A stretch of 64,000 bases of DNA from Kribbella pratensis. Lineage in GTDB: Bacteria > Actinomycetota > Actinomycetes > Propionibacteriales > Kribbellaceae. Numbering within the stretch: position 1 is the stretch's first letter; every line of letters begins with the position of its first letter. The stretch lies in contig NZ_SODU01000005.1 of the NCBI RefSeq assembly GCF_004366075.1, positions 434,001-498,000 of the forward strand. The letters are read 5' to 3'. Position numbers and translations under genes: made by a program. Below the pieces are notes generated by a model. The model had not been told where the DNA came from. It searched no databases and was given only the letters and a program-made list of their open reading frames with translations. Shown in pieces: positions 34,460-42,716 of the stretch.

Positions 34460-34499
34460 CACAGGAGAATCGCACAGAGGAGTCGGGCACAGGGAGCTA

Positions 34500-34694
34500 C
34501 GCCCGAGGAGTGGAGCTCGAGGAGTGCGCCCGTGGAGCGCGCACGGGGAGTGCGCGCGTGGAGTGCGCGCGTGGAGTGGCGCCCGTGGAGCGCGCGCGTG
34601 GAGTGCGCGCGTGGAGCGCGCGCGTGGAGTGGCGCAGGTGGAGCGGCGCACGGGAGTGCGCGCGGGGAGTGCGCGCCGGAGTGGCGTGCCGGGC
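34500..34694. repeat. short tandem repeat array upstream of the GH42 gene
   Basis: About a dozen imperfect copies of a 10-19 bp unit built on GTGGAGTGCGCGC and GTGGAGTGGCGC lie between the LacI stop (34695) and the GH42 operator. No gene is seen in this 280-bp gap; the array occupies most of the region in which a GH42 promoter would have to lie. Confidence 0.8.
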
Positions 34695-35702
34695 TCAGCT
34701 TGCGCGGATCCTCGCTCGTCGCCGGGCCGGGCCGGTGCTGGCGCGCACCACGAGCTCCGGGGTGAGCAGGTCCGGCGCCGGCCAGTCGGCGCCGGCGAGC
34801 CGCTTGGTCAGCTGTTCCCAGGCGAGTTCGCCCAGCTTGGCCCGCTCGTTGCGCAACGAGGTCAACGGCGGCCGCGAGTACGCCGCGATCGGAATGTCGT
34901 CGTACGACGCGACCGACAGCTCGGACGGCACCTCGACGCCGTTGTCGTACATCCAGCTCAGCAGGCCGATCCCGACCAGGTCGTTGAAGGTGATCACCGC
35001 GGTCGCCCGGCTGTGCAGCACCGTCGGGCCGGCGTCGTACCCGTGGTTGCCGGACCAGCCCCCGTCGATCTCGTCCAGAGTCACATCGAGCGCCCGCGCC
35101 GTACGACGCAACGTCCGTCGGCGCTCCCCATCGGACCAGGACGTGGCCGGACCGCCGACGTACAGCACCCGGCGATGGCCGAGACCGGTGAGATGCTCGA
35201 GCAGGAGTCGCGAGGCGGCGCGGTAGTCGATCGCCACCACGCCGGCGTTCTTCACGGTGCGGTTGATGCAGACCACGGGCACCGGCTGCGCCAGCGCCTT
35301 CTCCAGGCCGGCGCGGGTCAGTCGCGAGCTGCAGAGCACCAGCGCGCCGGAGTAGTCGACGAGCTCGTCGACGAGTCGCAACTCCTCGGCCGGGTCCTCA
35401 CTGCTCTCGCCGATCAGCAACCGGTACCCACCGGCCCGCGCGGCGGCGTTGAGGCCCTTCAGAACCTCGGAGAAGAACGGGTTCGTCAGGTCCGGCACCG
35501 TCACGCCGACGGTCAGCGGGCGACCGAGCTTGAACTCCTGCGCTCGCTTGTCGGCGCGGTACCCCAGCTGGCCGGCGACCGCGCGCACATGCGCGACCAC
35601 CTCGGGCGAGATCAGGTCCGAACCGTTCAGCGCCCGCGACACCGTCGAGACCGAGGTACCGGCCTCGCGTGCCACGTCGATCAACCGAACCCGTTCCGCC
35701 AC
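34695..35702 (-). CDS. LacI-family transcriptional regulator (LacI-1)
   Basis: 335 residues from GTG 35702 with AGAGGAA upstream. The N-terminal HTH is RLIDVAREAGTSVSTVSRALNG, the hinge follows at about residues 45-60 (RADKRAQEFKLGRPLTVGV), and the periplasmic-binding-like domain has VPDLTNPFFSEVLKGL, LGHRRVLYVGGP and FNDLVGIGLL. It lies 24 bp after the GH28 gene at 35727, so it is probably co-transcribed with it, and just before the GH42-GH2 operon. It probably represses through TGCAATCGTTTGCA and responds to a pectin-derived sugar; both are inferred from position. Confidence 0.92.
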   Translation of the reverse strand: MAERVRLIDVAREAGTSVSTVSRALNGSDLISPEVVAHVRAVAGQLGYRADKRAQEFKLGRPLTVGVTVPDLTNPFFSEVLKGLNAAARAGGYRLLIGESSEDPAEELRLVDELVDYSGALVLCSSRLTRAGLEKALAQPVPVVCINRTVKNAGVVAIDYRAASRLLLEHLTGLGHRRVLYVGGPATSWSDGERRRTLRRTARALDVTLDEIDGGWSGNHGYDAGPTVLHSRATAVITFNDLVGIGLLSWMYDNGVEVPSELSVASYDDIPIAAYSRPPLTSLRNERAKLGELAWEQLTKRLAGADWPAPDLLTPELVVRASTGPARRRARIRAS

Positions 35703-35726
35703 TGTCTTCCTCTCAGCCCATGTTCC

Positions 35727-37112
35727 TTAAGTCTGGCCGATCCGCACGTTCCGGATCGTCACGTCGTCGGCGTACTGTACGACAGCTTCCGCCGCGACTT
35801 CGTCGAACCGGCTGTCGGTGATCGCCACCGAGGTGATGTGCTTGGTCTCCGCTCCCACGATGCGGTACGCCCGCTCGGCGCGGGCCACCCGGACCCGGTC
35901 GAAGCGGATGCCGCGCACGTCCGGGAACAGCGACTGGTCGCCACCTCCCTGGTAGCTGAAAGTAACCTCCAAAGGACGATACATCCAGGCCCGCGAATCC
36001 ACGTCGCGGACATCGACATTGTGCACATAGCCACCGCGGGTGGAGGTCGACTTCACGCAGAGCAGCCATTGCAGGTAGGCCTCGTCGGCCGCCGGATCGG
36101 CCGGCGCGTACAGACGGCGTACGAAGACGTCCTCGACTCCGCCGCTCATCTCGCTTCCGACAGCGACCGCGGCGCCACCGCTGAGGAACGTGCAGTCCTC
36201 CACGATGATCCCGCGCGACGGCAGCCCGAGCCGGCGTCCGTCGGCGTCCCGGCCGGACTTGATCGCGATGCAGTCGTCGTGGGTCGCGAACGTGCAGTCG
36301 CGGATCAGTACGTCGGTGCAGGACTCCGGATTGCAGCCGTCGCCGTTCGGGCCCAGGTTGCTGACGGTGACGTCCCGGACGGTGACGTTGCGGCACTCGA
36401 GCGGATGGATCGTCCACATCGGCGAGTCCTTCACGGTCACGCCCTCGATCAGCACGTTCGTACACCGGAACGGCTGGACGAAGCTCGGACGGAGGTAGTG
36501 CCCCGCACCGAAGACACGCTGCTCGACCGGGACCTGCTCGTTGTTCATCCGCTCCAGCTCGCCCCAGTCGGCGCGCTGGTTCGGCAGGCCGGTGTGCCAG
36601 CCGTACTGGCCGCTGCCGATCAGGTACCACCAGTGCTCGTTGTCGCCGGCACCGTCGAGCGTGCCCTTGCCGGTGATGCCGATGTCGGTCTGCCCCTCGG
36701 CGCGGATCAGCGACGAGTGGTTGTACACCTCGACGCTCTGCCACCGCGTCCGCACGACGGGCAGGTACGCCGCCGGGTCGGTGCTGAACCGCAGCGTCGC
36801 GCCTTCCTCCAGGTGCAGGTCGACGTGACTCAACAGGTTGATCGCACCGGTCTGCCACACCCCCGGCGGTACGACGACATGCCCGCCACCGGCGTGATGG
36901 CAGGCGGAGATGGCCGCGGCGATCCCAGCGGTCGCGTCGTCGGGCGTCGCGCCGTACGCCGTGATCGGGAACCAGGCGTCCCGGAAGCGCGGCGGCCGGA
37001 TCCGCGCTCTGACGAGAGCCTCCTGATCGGCGGCGACCGCGGGCAGTCCGATGCCGGCAGCAACCACCCCTCCGAGTGAGACACCGAGCAGCTGACGACG
37101 AGTGGGACGCAT
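35727..37112 (-). CDS. GH28 polygalacturonase-family protein, exported
   Basis: 461 residues from ATG 37112 with GAGGAAGG upstream. A Tat-like signal (TRRQLLGVSLGGVVAAG) marks export. Beta-helix GH28 with NGDGCNPES (Asn-x-Asp), THDDCIAIKSG (the Asp pair) and VGSEMSGG replacing the classical GHG. The usual RIK is CVK here (LLCVKSTSTRGG). The backbone is conserved with the other four GH28 genes in the window, and this one is the most divergent. Galacturonan or rhamnogalacturonan hydrolysis is inferred; altered subsite residues suggest a different linkage preference. Confidence 0.9.
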   Translation of the reverse strand: MRPTRRQLLGVSLGGVVAAGIGLPAVAADQEALVRARIRPPRFRDAWFPITAYGATPDDATAGIAAAISACHHAGGGHVVVPPGVWQTGAINLLSHVDLHLEEGATLRFSTDPAAYLPVVRTRWQSVEVYNHSSLIRAEGQTDIGITGKGTLDGAGDNEHWWYLIGSGQYGWHTGLPNQRADWGELERMNNEQVPVEQRVFGAGHYLRPSFVQPFRCTNVLIEGVTVKDSPMWTIHPLECRNVTVRDVTVSNLGPNGDGCNPESCTDVLIRDCTFATHDDCIAIKSGRDADGRRLGLPSRGIIVEDCTFLSGGAAVAVGSEMSGGVEDVFVRRLYAPADPAADEAYLQWLLCVKSTSTRGGYVHNVDVRDVDSRAWMYRPLEVTFSYQGGGDQSLFPDVRGIRFDRVRVARAERAYRIVGAETKHITSVAITDSRFDEVAAEAVVQYADDVTIRNVRIGQT

Positions 37113-37138
37113 AGGACAACCTTCCTCAGGGCGGGTGA

Positions 37139-37152
37139 GGTAAAGCTTTGCC
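37139..37152. promoter_or_regulatory. LacI-type operator, family A copy at the GH28/LacI-1 operon
   Basis: GGTAAAGCTTTGCC lies 26 bp upstream of the GH28 start at 37112. It differs at one base from GGTAAACCTTTGCC at 51761 and resembles the site at 45285. It probably binds the LacI-2 regulator, placing LacI-1 under LacI-2 control. Confidence 0.65.
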
Positions 37153-37238
37153 CGCAAGTATCCAAGAGATTCGGGGCCGGTCAAGCCTTCGTCCACAGCC
37201 AGGCGTTGACAGCCCACCGCATGAAAGGCACGATCGGT

Positions 37239-37252
37239 TGCAATCGTTTGCA
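37239..37252. promoter_or_regulatory. LacI-type operator, family B copy 2
   Basis: TGCAATCGTTTGCA, identical in 14 of 14 bases to 34446. It lies 15 bp upstream of the GH28 start at 37268, and the downstream AGGAG ribosome-binding site follows it directly. Confidence 0.75.
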
Positions 37253-37267
37253 CGCTAGGAGCCGCGG

Positions 37268-38668
37268 ATGACCGCCCCCGTTAGTCGCCGTACTGTCCTG
37301 CTCGCCGGTGGAGCTGCTCTCACCGGTGGATCCCTGCTCGGCGGCGGTACCGCCCCGGCCGCCGCCGAAACCGCACCGGACGCGCAAGTGGCCGCGATCC
37401 TGCGAAGGATCTGCCCGCCGCGCTTCCCGGACCGCTGGTACGACGTGACCGACTTCGGCGCGGTCGGCGACGACGCGACCGACTGTACGGCGGCACTCCG
37501 CGCGGCGATCGAGACCTGTCACCGGCACGGCGGCGGACACGTCGTCGTACCAGCGGGTGACTACCGGACCGGCGCCGTACACCTGCTCAGCCGCGTCGAC
37601 CTGCACCTAAAGGCCGGTGCGCGACTGGCGTTCAGCCAGGACCCGGCGGCGTACCTCCCGGTTGTCGCGACGCGCTACGAGGGCACGGAGTGCTACAACT
37701 ACTCCGCCTTCGTCTATGCGTACGGTCAGCGCGACATCGCGGTCACCGGGCAGGGTGTGCTCGACGGACGCGCCGACGCGACGCACTGGTGGGACTGGAC
37801 CGGCGGGCCGCCGCCGAACGAGGGACCGGACAAGACGCTGCTGATCCAGATGGCGACGGCAGGCGTTCCGGTCGAGGAGCGGGTGTTCGGCGCGGGTCAC
37901 AATCTCCGGCCGAACCTGCTGCAGTTCAACCGCTGCGAGAACGTGCTGCTCGACGGCATCACGGTCAAGGACTCGCCGATGTGGAACATCCACCCGGTGC
38001 TCTGCCGCAACGTCACGATCCGCGGCGTCACCGTCGACAGCCCGGACGGCCCGAACAACGACGGGATCGACCCGGAGTCCTGCACCGACGTACTTATCGA
38101 GGACTGCACGATCTCCACCGGCGACGACTGCATCGCGTTCAAGTCCGGCAAGGACGCCGACGGCCGGCGGGTGAACGTGCCGGCCCGGTACGCCGTCGTG
38201 CGGAACTGCGAGATGGCCGACGGGAACGGCGGCGTGACGGCCGGCAGCGAGACCAGCGGCGGCGTGATGGACATCTTCGTCCGCGACTGCCGGATGAGCA
38301 GCCCGCACCTCGAGCGCGCGATCCGGATCAAGAGCAATCCGGCCCGCGGCGGGACCATCAGCAACATCGACGTACGCCGGGTGACGGTCGGGCAGGCCGC
38401 CGACTCGGCGATCGAGATCGTGCTCAACTACGCGAACGTGACCACCGGGGCGTACCCGCCGGACGTGCACGGCATCACGATCAGCCAGCTCACCGTCGCG
38501 TCCGCGCCGCGCGCCCTCAACCTGCTCGGCCTCACCGACGACCCGCTGCGCGACATCCACCTGCACCAGTGCCGCTTCGACGCGATCACCGAGGACAACG
38601 TGATCGAGAACGTCGAGGGACTGCGCCTGGATCAGGTCTGGATCAACGGCGCCCGCGTCGACAACTGA
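37268..38668 (+). CDS. GH28 polygalacturonase-family protein, exported
   Basis: 466 residues; AGGAG lies 8 bp before the ATG. Twin-Arg signal (SRRTVLLAGGAALTGGSLLGG) marks export. GH28 motifs: NNDGIDPES, TGDDCIAFKSG, AGSETSGG and a canonical IRIKSN. The N-terminal CPPRFPDRWYDVTDFGAVGD is the usual opening of bacterial exo-acting GH28 proteins. First gene of a three-gene GH28 operon with identical operator to the GH42 promoter. Role: cutting the galacturonan backbone outside the cell, probably as an exo-enzyme or rhamnogalacturonan hydrolase. Confidence 0.93.
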   Translation: MTAPVSRRTVLLAGGAALTGGSLLGGGTAPAAAETAPDAQVAAILRRICPPRFPDRWYDVTDFGAVGDDATDCTAALRAAIETCHRHGGGHVVVPAGDYRTGAVHLLSRVDLHLKAGARLAFSQDPAAYLPVVATRYEGTECYNYSAFVYAYGQRDIAVTGQGVLDGRADATHWWDWTGGPPPNEGPDKTLLIQMATAGVPVEERVFGAGHNLRPNLLQFNRCENVLLDGITVKDSPMWNIHPVLCRNVTIRGVTVDSPDGPNNDGIDPESCTDVLIEDCTISTGDDCIAFKSGKDADGRRVNVPARYAVVRNCEMADGNGGVTAGSETSGGVMDIFVRDCRMSSPHLERAIRIKSNPARGGTISNIDVRRVTVGQAADSAIEIVLNYANVTTGAYPPDVHGITISQLTVASAPRALNLLGLTDDPLRDIHLHQCRFDAITEDNVIENVEGLRLDQVWINGARVDN

Positions 38669-38679
38669 AGGAGCCTCAC

Positions 38680-40158
38680 ATGGACGACCTGACTCGGAAG
38701 AACTTCCTCCGCCTGGGCGGTGCCGCGGCCCTCGCGGGCACGGCCGCGAGCCTCGGCGCCGGCCCTGCCGCCGCGGGAGGCGCGGGCGCAGGCACCGGAA
38801 GCGGCAGTGCGGGAAGCGGTACTGCGGCGGCGCAGCTCGGCTCCTCGGCCGGGATCGACCCGGGGCCCGGGTGGGGTCATGTCGGCCACATCCTGTCCAC
38901 CGTCCGGCCGCCGCGATTCCGCGCCCGCGACTTCTCGATCACCACCTTCGGCGCTGTTCCCGACGGCACCACCCTCGCGACCGGCGCGATCGCAAAGGCG
39001 ATCGACGCCTGTCATCAGGCCGGCGGCGGGCGCGTCGTCGTACCGGCCGGCACCTTCCTGACCGGCGCGATTCACCTCAAGTCCAACGTCAACCTGCACG
39101 TCTCCGACGGCGCCACATTGCTCTTCAGCACCGACCCGGCGCAGTACCTCCCGGTCGTGCTGACCCGCTTCGAAGGCGCCGAGTGCATGAACTACTCGCC
39201 GCTCATCTACGCGCGCAACTGCGAGAACATCGCCGTCACCGGCAACGGAACGCTCGACGGCGGTGCGACCTGGGACAACTGGTGGTCCTGGGTCACCCCG
39301 TCCGGCCCCGACGCCCAGGCGCTGCAGCAGATGGCGGCGGACGGCGTACCGGTCGCGGATCGGGTGTTCGGCGACGGCCACCACCTGCGCGCCGCGTTCA
39401 TCGAGACCCAGTCCTGCCGCAACGTGCTGATCGAGGGCGTCACGATCCTGCGTTCGCCGTTCTGGGAGGTGCACCCGGTGCTGTCGCGCAACATCACGGT
39501 GCGCGGCCTCCACATCGACAGCCGCGGCCCGAACAACGACGGCGTCAACCCGGAGAGCTCGCAGTACGTCCACATCCAGGACTGCACGTTCAACTGCGGT
39601 GACGACTGCATCGCGATCAAGTCCGGCCGCGGCGCCGACGGTCTGCGCGTGAACGTGCCGTCGGAGAACATCCTCATCGAGGACTGCACGCTGAACATCC
39701 GGTACGGCGCGATCACGATCGGCAGCGAGATGACCGGCGGCGTCCGGAACGTGTTCGTCCGCAACTGCACGGTCGGCAGCCCGAACCTGTACTTCGGCCT
39801 GTACATCAAGACGAACTCGGTCCGCGGCGGTTTCGCCGAGAACATCTACCTGCGCGACCTCGAGATCTCGAACCTGACCAAGGAAGTCGTGTCCTGCAAC
39901 TTCTACCGCAGCGAGGGCGACGTCGGACCGCTGACGCCGCGGGTGCGGAACGTCGAGCTGCGCAACGTGAACGTCGGCCATGCGCGGAACGCGTTCTCGA
40001 TCTTCGGGTACCCCCGGTCGCCGATCCAGGACTTCCGGGTGATCGACTGCACGTACACCAGCATCGACGCCGCGAGCTCGATCCAGGACACCGAGCTGAC
40101 GTTCCAGAACTTCCACGTGAACGGTCAGCTCATCACGGATCCGGCGCAGCTCACGTGA
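38680..40158 (+). CDS. GH28 polygalacturonase-family protein, exported
   Basis: 492 residues from ATG 38680 with AAGGAG upstream, 11 bp after the previous stop. A twin-Arg-like signal (TRKNFLRLGGAAALAGTAA) is followed by a Gly/Ser/Ala linker (GGAGAGTGSGSAGSGTAAA). GH28 motifs: NNDGVNPES, CGDDCIAIKSG, IGSEMTGG and LYIKTNSVRGG (Tyr in place of Arg in RIK). It shares VVSCNFYRSEGDVGPLTP with the next gene, so these two are recent paralogues, one exported and one not. Confidence 0.93.
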   Translation: MDDLTRKNFLRLGGAAALAGTAASLGAGPAAAGGAGAGTGSGSAGSGTAAAQLGSSAGIDPGPGWGHVGHILSTVRPPRFRARDFSITTFGAVPDGTTLATGAIAKAIDACHQAGGGRVVVPAGTFLTGAIHLKSNVNLHVSDGATLLFSTDPAQYLPVVLTRFEGAECMNYSPLIYARNCENIAVTGNGTLDGGATWDNWWSWVTPSGPDAQALQQMAADGVPVADRVFGDGHHLRAAFIETQSCRNVLIEGVTILRSPFWEVHPVLSRNITVRGLHIDSRGPNNDGVNPESSQYVHIQDCTFNCGDDCIAIKSGRGADGLRVNVPSENILIEDCTLNIRYGAITIGSEMTGGVRNVFVRNCTVGSPNLYFGLYIKTNSVRGGFAENIYLRDLEISNLTKEVVSCNFYRSEGDVGPLTPRVRNVELRNVNVGHARNAFSIFGYPRSPIQDFRVIDCTYTSIDAASSIQDTELTFQNFHVNGQLITDPAQLT

Positions 40159-41429
40159 CCCCCGGCTGGGCTGACGCCGACCGTATCCTGGCCGATGTCC
40201 GGCCGCCCGTCTTTCCCGCAGTCGACTTCCCGATCACGTCGTACGGCGCGGTCGAAAGCGACGCCGGTCCCGGGATCGCGGCCGCCATCCTGGCCTGTCA
40301 CGAGTCCGGTGGCGGGCGCGTCGTCGTACCGCCCGGCGAATGGCATACCAAAAAGATCCACCTGCTGTCGTACGTCGAGCTGCACGTCAGTGAGGGCGCC
40401 ACGCTGCTGTTCAGCACCGATCCGGCCGACTACCTGCCGGTCGTGGAGACCCGGTACGAGGGACTCGAGGTGCTCAACCACTCCCCCATGATCTACGCGA
40501 ACGGCTGCACCGACATCGCGATCACCGGCACCGGGACGCTCGACGGGCAGGGATCGTGGGACACGTGGTGGCAGTGGTTCCACGAGTGCGACGAGGACTT
40601 CAAGCGGCTACGCGAGCAGAGCTGGTACGGCGTACCGCTCGCGGACCGTGATGCCGGCGACCGGCTGCGGTCGTCCTTCGTGCAGCCGTACAACTGCACC
40701 AACGTGCTCATCGAGGGCGTGACCGTCGTTCGTTCACCGTTCTGGCAGATCCACCCGGTGCTCTGCCGCAACGTGACGATCCGCGACCTGGTCATCGACT
40801 CGCAGGGGCCGAACAACGACGGCATCGACCTCGAGTCGTGCCGCTCGGTCGTCGTCTCCGGCTGTGTCATCGACGCCGGCGACGACTGCATCGCGCTCAA
40901 GTCCGGTCGCGAGGCGGACGGACTACGGGTCGACGTACCGACCGAGGACGTGCTGATCGAGAACTGCGAGCTGCGGGTCAAGTACGGCGCGATCACGCTC
41001 GGCTCGGACCTCACCGGCGGCATCCGCAACGTGTACGTCCGCAACTGCCGGATCGGCGGGCCGTACTTCGCCTTGTACATCAAGACGAATGCGGTCCGCG
41101 GCGGCTTCGTGGAGAACGTCTACCTGCGCGACATCACGGTGTCCGAGGTCGTGAAGGAAGTTGTCCAGTGCAACTTCCACCGCGGTGAAGGTGAAGCCGG
41201 CCCGCTCACGCCGTACGTCCGGAACGTCGAACTGCGCGGGGTGAAGGTCGAGCGCGCGCGTAATGCGCTGCTGCTCCGCGGCTACCGGAACTCCCGGATC
41301 GAGGACTTCCGGCTGGTCGACTGCACCTTCACCGTCGACCAGCCGAGCACGGTGCAACATGCCGGGCTCACGTTCGAGACCGTGACCGTCAACGGGCACC
41401 CGGTCAAGGACGTTCACCAGATCAGGTGA
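40155..41429 (+). CDS. GH28 polygalacturonase-family protein, cytoplasmic
   Basis: 424 residues from GTG 40155, overlapping the upstream stop (GTGA). There is no signal peptide: the frame starts MTPGWADADRILADVRPP, directly at the mature fold. Motifs: NNDGIDLES, AGDDCIALKSG, LGSDLTGG, LYIKTNAVRGG. Likely removes galacturonate from imported oligosaccharides. Ends 3 bp before a strong terminator at 41433. Confidence 0.92.
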   Translation: MTPGWADADRILADVRPPVFPAVDFPITSYGAVESDAGPGIAAAILACHESGGGRVVVPPGEWHTKKIHLLSYVELHVSEGATLLFSTDPADYLPVVETRYEGLEVLNHSPMIYANGCTDIAITGTGTLDGQGSWDTWWQWFHECDEDFKRLREQSWYGVPLADRDAGDRLRSSFVQPYNCTNVLIEGVTVVRSPFWQIHPVLCRNVTIRDLVIDSQGPNNDGIDLESCRSVVVSGCVIDAGDDCIALKSGREADGLRVDVPTEDVLIENCELRVKYGAITLGSDLTGGIRNVYVRNCRIGGPYFALYIKTNAVRGGFVENVYLRDITVSEVVKEVVQCNFHRGEGEAGPLTPYVRNVELRGVKVERARNALLLRGYRNSRIEDFRLVDCTFTVDQPSTVQHAGLTFETVTVNGHPVKDVHQIR

Positions 41430-41432
41430 AAT

Positions 41433-41464
41433 GAGGGCGGCCCGCCTCGGCCCGGGCCGCCCTC
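41433..41464. terminator. strong hairpin terminator between convergent genes
   Basis: GAGGGCGGCCCG (starting at 41433-41435) pairs with CGGGCCGCCCTC (41453-41464), a GC-only stem with an 8-base loop, placed between the GH28 stop (41429) and the opposing hydrolase stop (41469). It can end both transcripts. Confidence 0.8.
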
Positions 41465-41468
41465 GCCG

Positions 41469-42710
41469 TCAGGGCAGGTGGGCGCAGTGGACGTCCAGGT
41501 CCCACAGGATCACCGACAGCGCGTACGGGCTGATCGTGTGGTCGCCGTGGGTCGCGTCCTCCAGCAACTCCCAGTGGCCGTTCGATTCGTTGCTCACCGC
41601 ATCGGTCCCGATCACGGCGATCCGCTGCCGCACCGCGGCCTCGTACGACCGGTGCCCGACGCCGTTGAAGCAGCACTCGTCGAAGCGGTTGAGGATCTGG
41701 ATCTGCCGCCGGTTCGGCCCGACCGAGGCGAGCGCGTAGAAGTCCGGGAAGTCGGCCAGCCCGTAGAACCCGGGTTGCTTGTCCAGCCGCTGCTCCCAGT
41801 CGCCGCGCGTCGGGCTCGGCTTCGGCGACCCCGGCCGGACGAAGAACGGCAGCGAGCCGGCCGTCGGGTACGACCGCGTGATCCGGGTGTCGAGTGCCGG
41901 GTACACGCTCGTCGCCCAGCCGCCGCCGGACAGTCCGATCATCTGCACGGAGGACGGGCGGTACGTCGCCTGGACGTAGTTCATCGCGACGGCCAGCGGC
42001 TCCATGAACAGCGCGAGCGGCGAGTACGTCTCCGACTCCCACAGCGGCAGGTCGTTGTGCGACGGCTGCAGCTGCTTGGTGGGGTCGGCCGGGTCCTGCA
42101 GCGTCTTCGGGTTCCAGTGGTAGAACGGCATGGCGAACAGGAGCACGGTGTACCCGTGGTCGAGCAGGCCCTGTGCGACGCGCTGCATCGTGTCCAGGCC
42201 CTCACCGTGCCCGTTGTGGTAGAACGCGACCCTCCGGTGCGTGCTCTGCGTCGGCTCGAGTACGAAGACCGTGGCGACGTACCCGAACGGCATCGCCACG
42301 TCGAGCTTGTCGTAGCGCCGTACGCCGGTGAACTCGGGCAGCTCCGGTGGCACTCCGACATCCCGCCGTACCGTCGGCAACCCGGTCGGCAACGCGCCGG
42401 TGTCCTTCCACACCTGCGCGACCAGCTGCGGCCGCAGCGCGTCCGCGTCGGCGGCGGTGTGGATCTTCATCAGCTCCTCGACGTCCACCCCGACGACGAC
42501 CTGCGGCAGCGTCTTGTACGTCGCCGCGTGGGCAGCCGCGATCTCGGCGTTCACCGGCGCGACCGGCCGTGGCGCCGGATGCGGCTGCACACCGCCCGCG
42601 GGGACTTCCGTCGCGACCGCGCCGGCAGCGTTGAGCGGCCATCCGGTCGCACTGCCGGCTGTCACGGCGAGAGCACCTCCGAGAATGGCCCGACGGTTGA
42701 CGTTCTTCAT
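41469..42710 (-). CDS. exported alpha/beta-hydrolase, probable carbohydrate esterase
   Basis: 413 residues with a Tat signal (NRRAILGGALAVTAGSATGW). The alpha/beta-hydrolase core has VAFYHNGHGEG, YTVLLFAMPFYHW and the nucleophile elbow GLSGGGW; the late ATHGDH or NGHWE region probably supplies the His. Only 6 bp separate it from the pectinesterase fusion upstream. In such a setting an acetylesterase or methylesterase for pectin is expected, but the family is not one I can name. No lipobox. Confidence 0.78.
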   Translation of the reverse strand: MKNVNRRAILGGALAVTAGSATGWPLNAAGAVATEVPAGGVQPHPAPRPVAPVNAEIAAAHAATYKTLPQVVVGVDVEELMKIHTAADADALRPQLVAQVWKDTGALPTGLPTVRRDVGVPPELPEFTGVRRYDKLDVAMPFGYVATVFVLEPTQSTHRRVAFYHNGHGEGLDTMQRVAQGLLDHGYTVLLFAMPFYHWNPKTLQDPADPTKQLQPSHNDLPLWESETYSPLALFMEPLAVAMNYVQATYRPSSVQMIGLSGGGWATSVYPALDTRITRSYPTAGSLPFFVRPGSPKPSPTRGDWEQRLDKQPGFYGLADFPDFYALASVGPNRRQIQILNRFDECCFNGVGHRSYEAAVRQRIAVIGTDAVSNESNGHWELLEDATHGDHTISPYALSVILWDLDVHCAHLP

Positions 42711-42716
42711 GATGGA

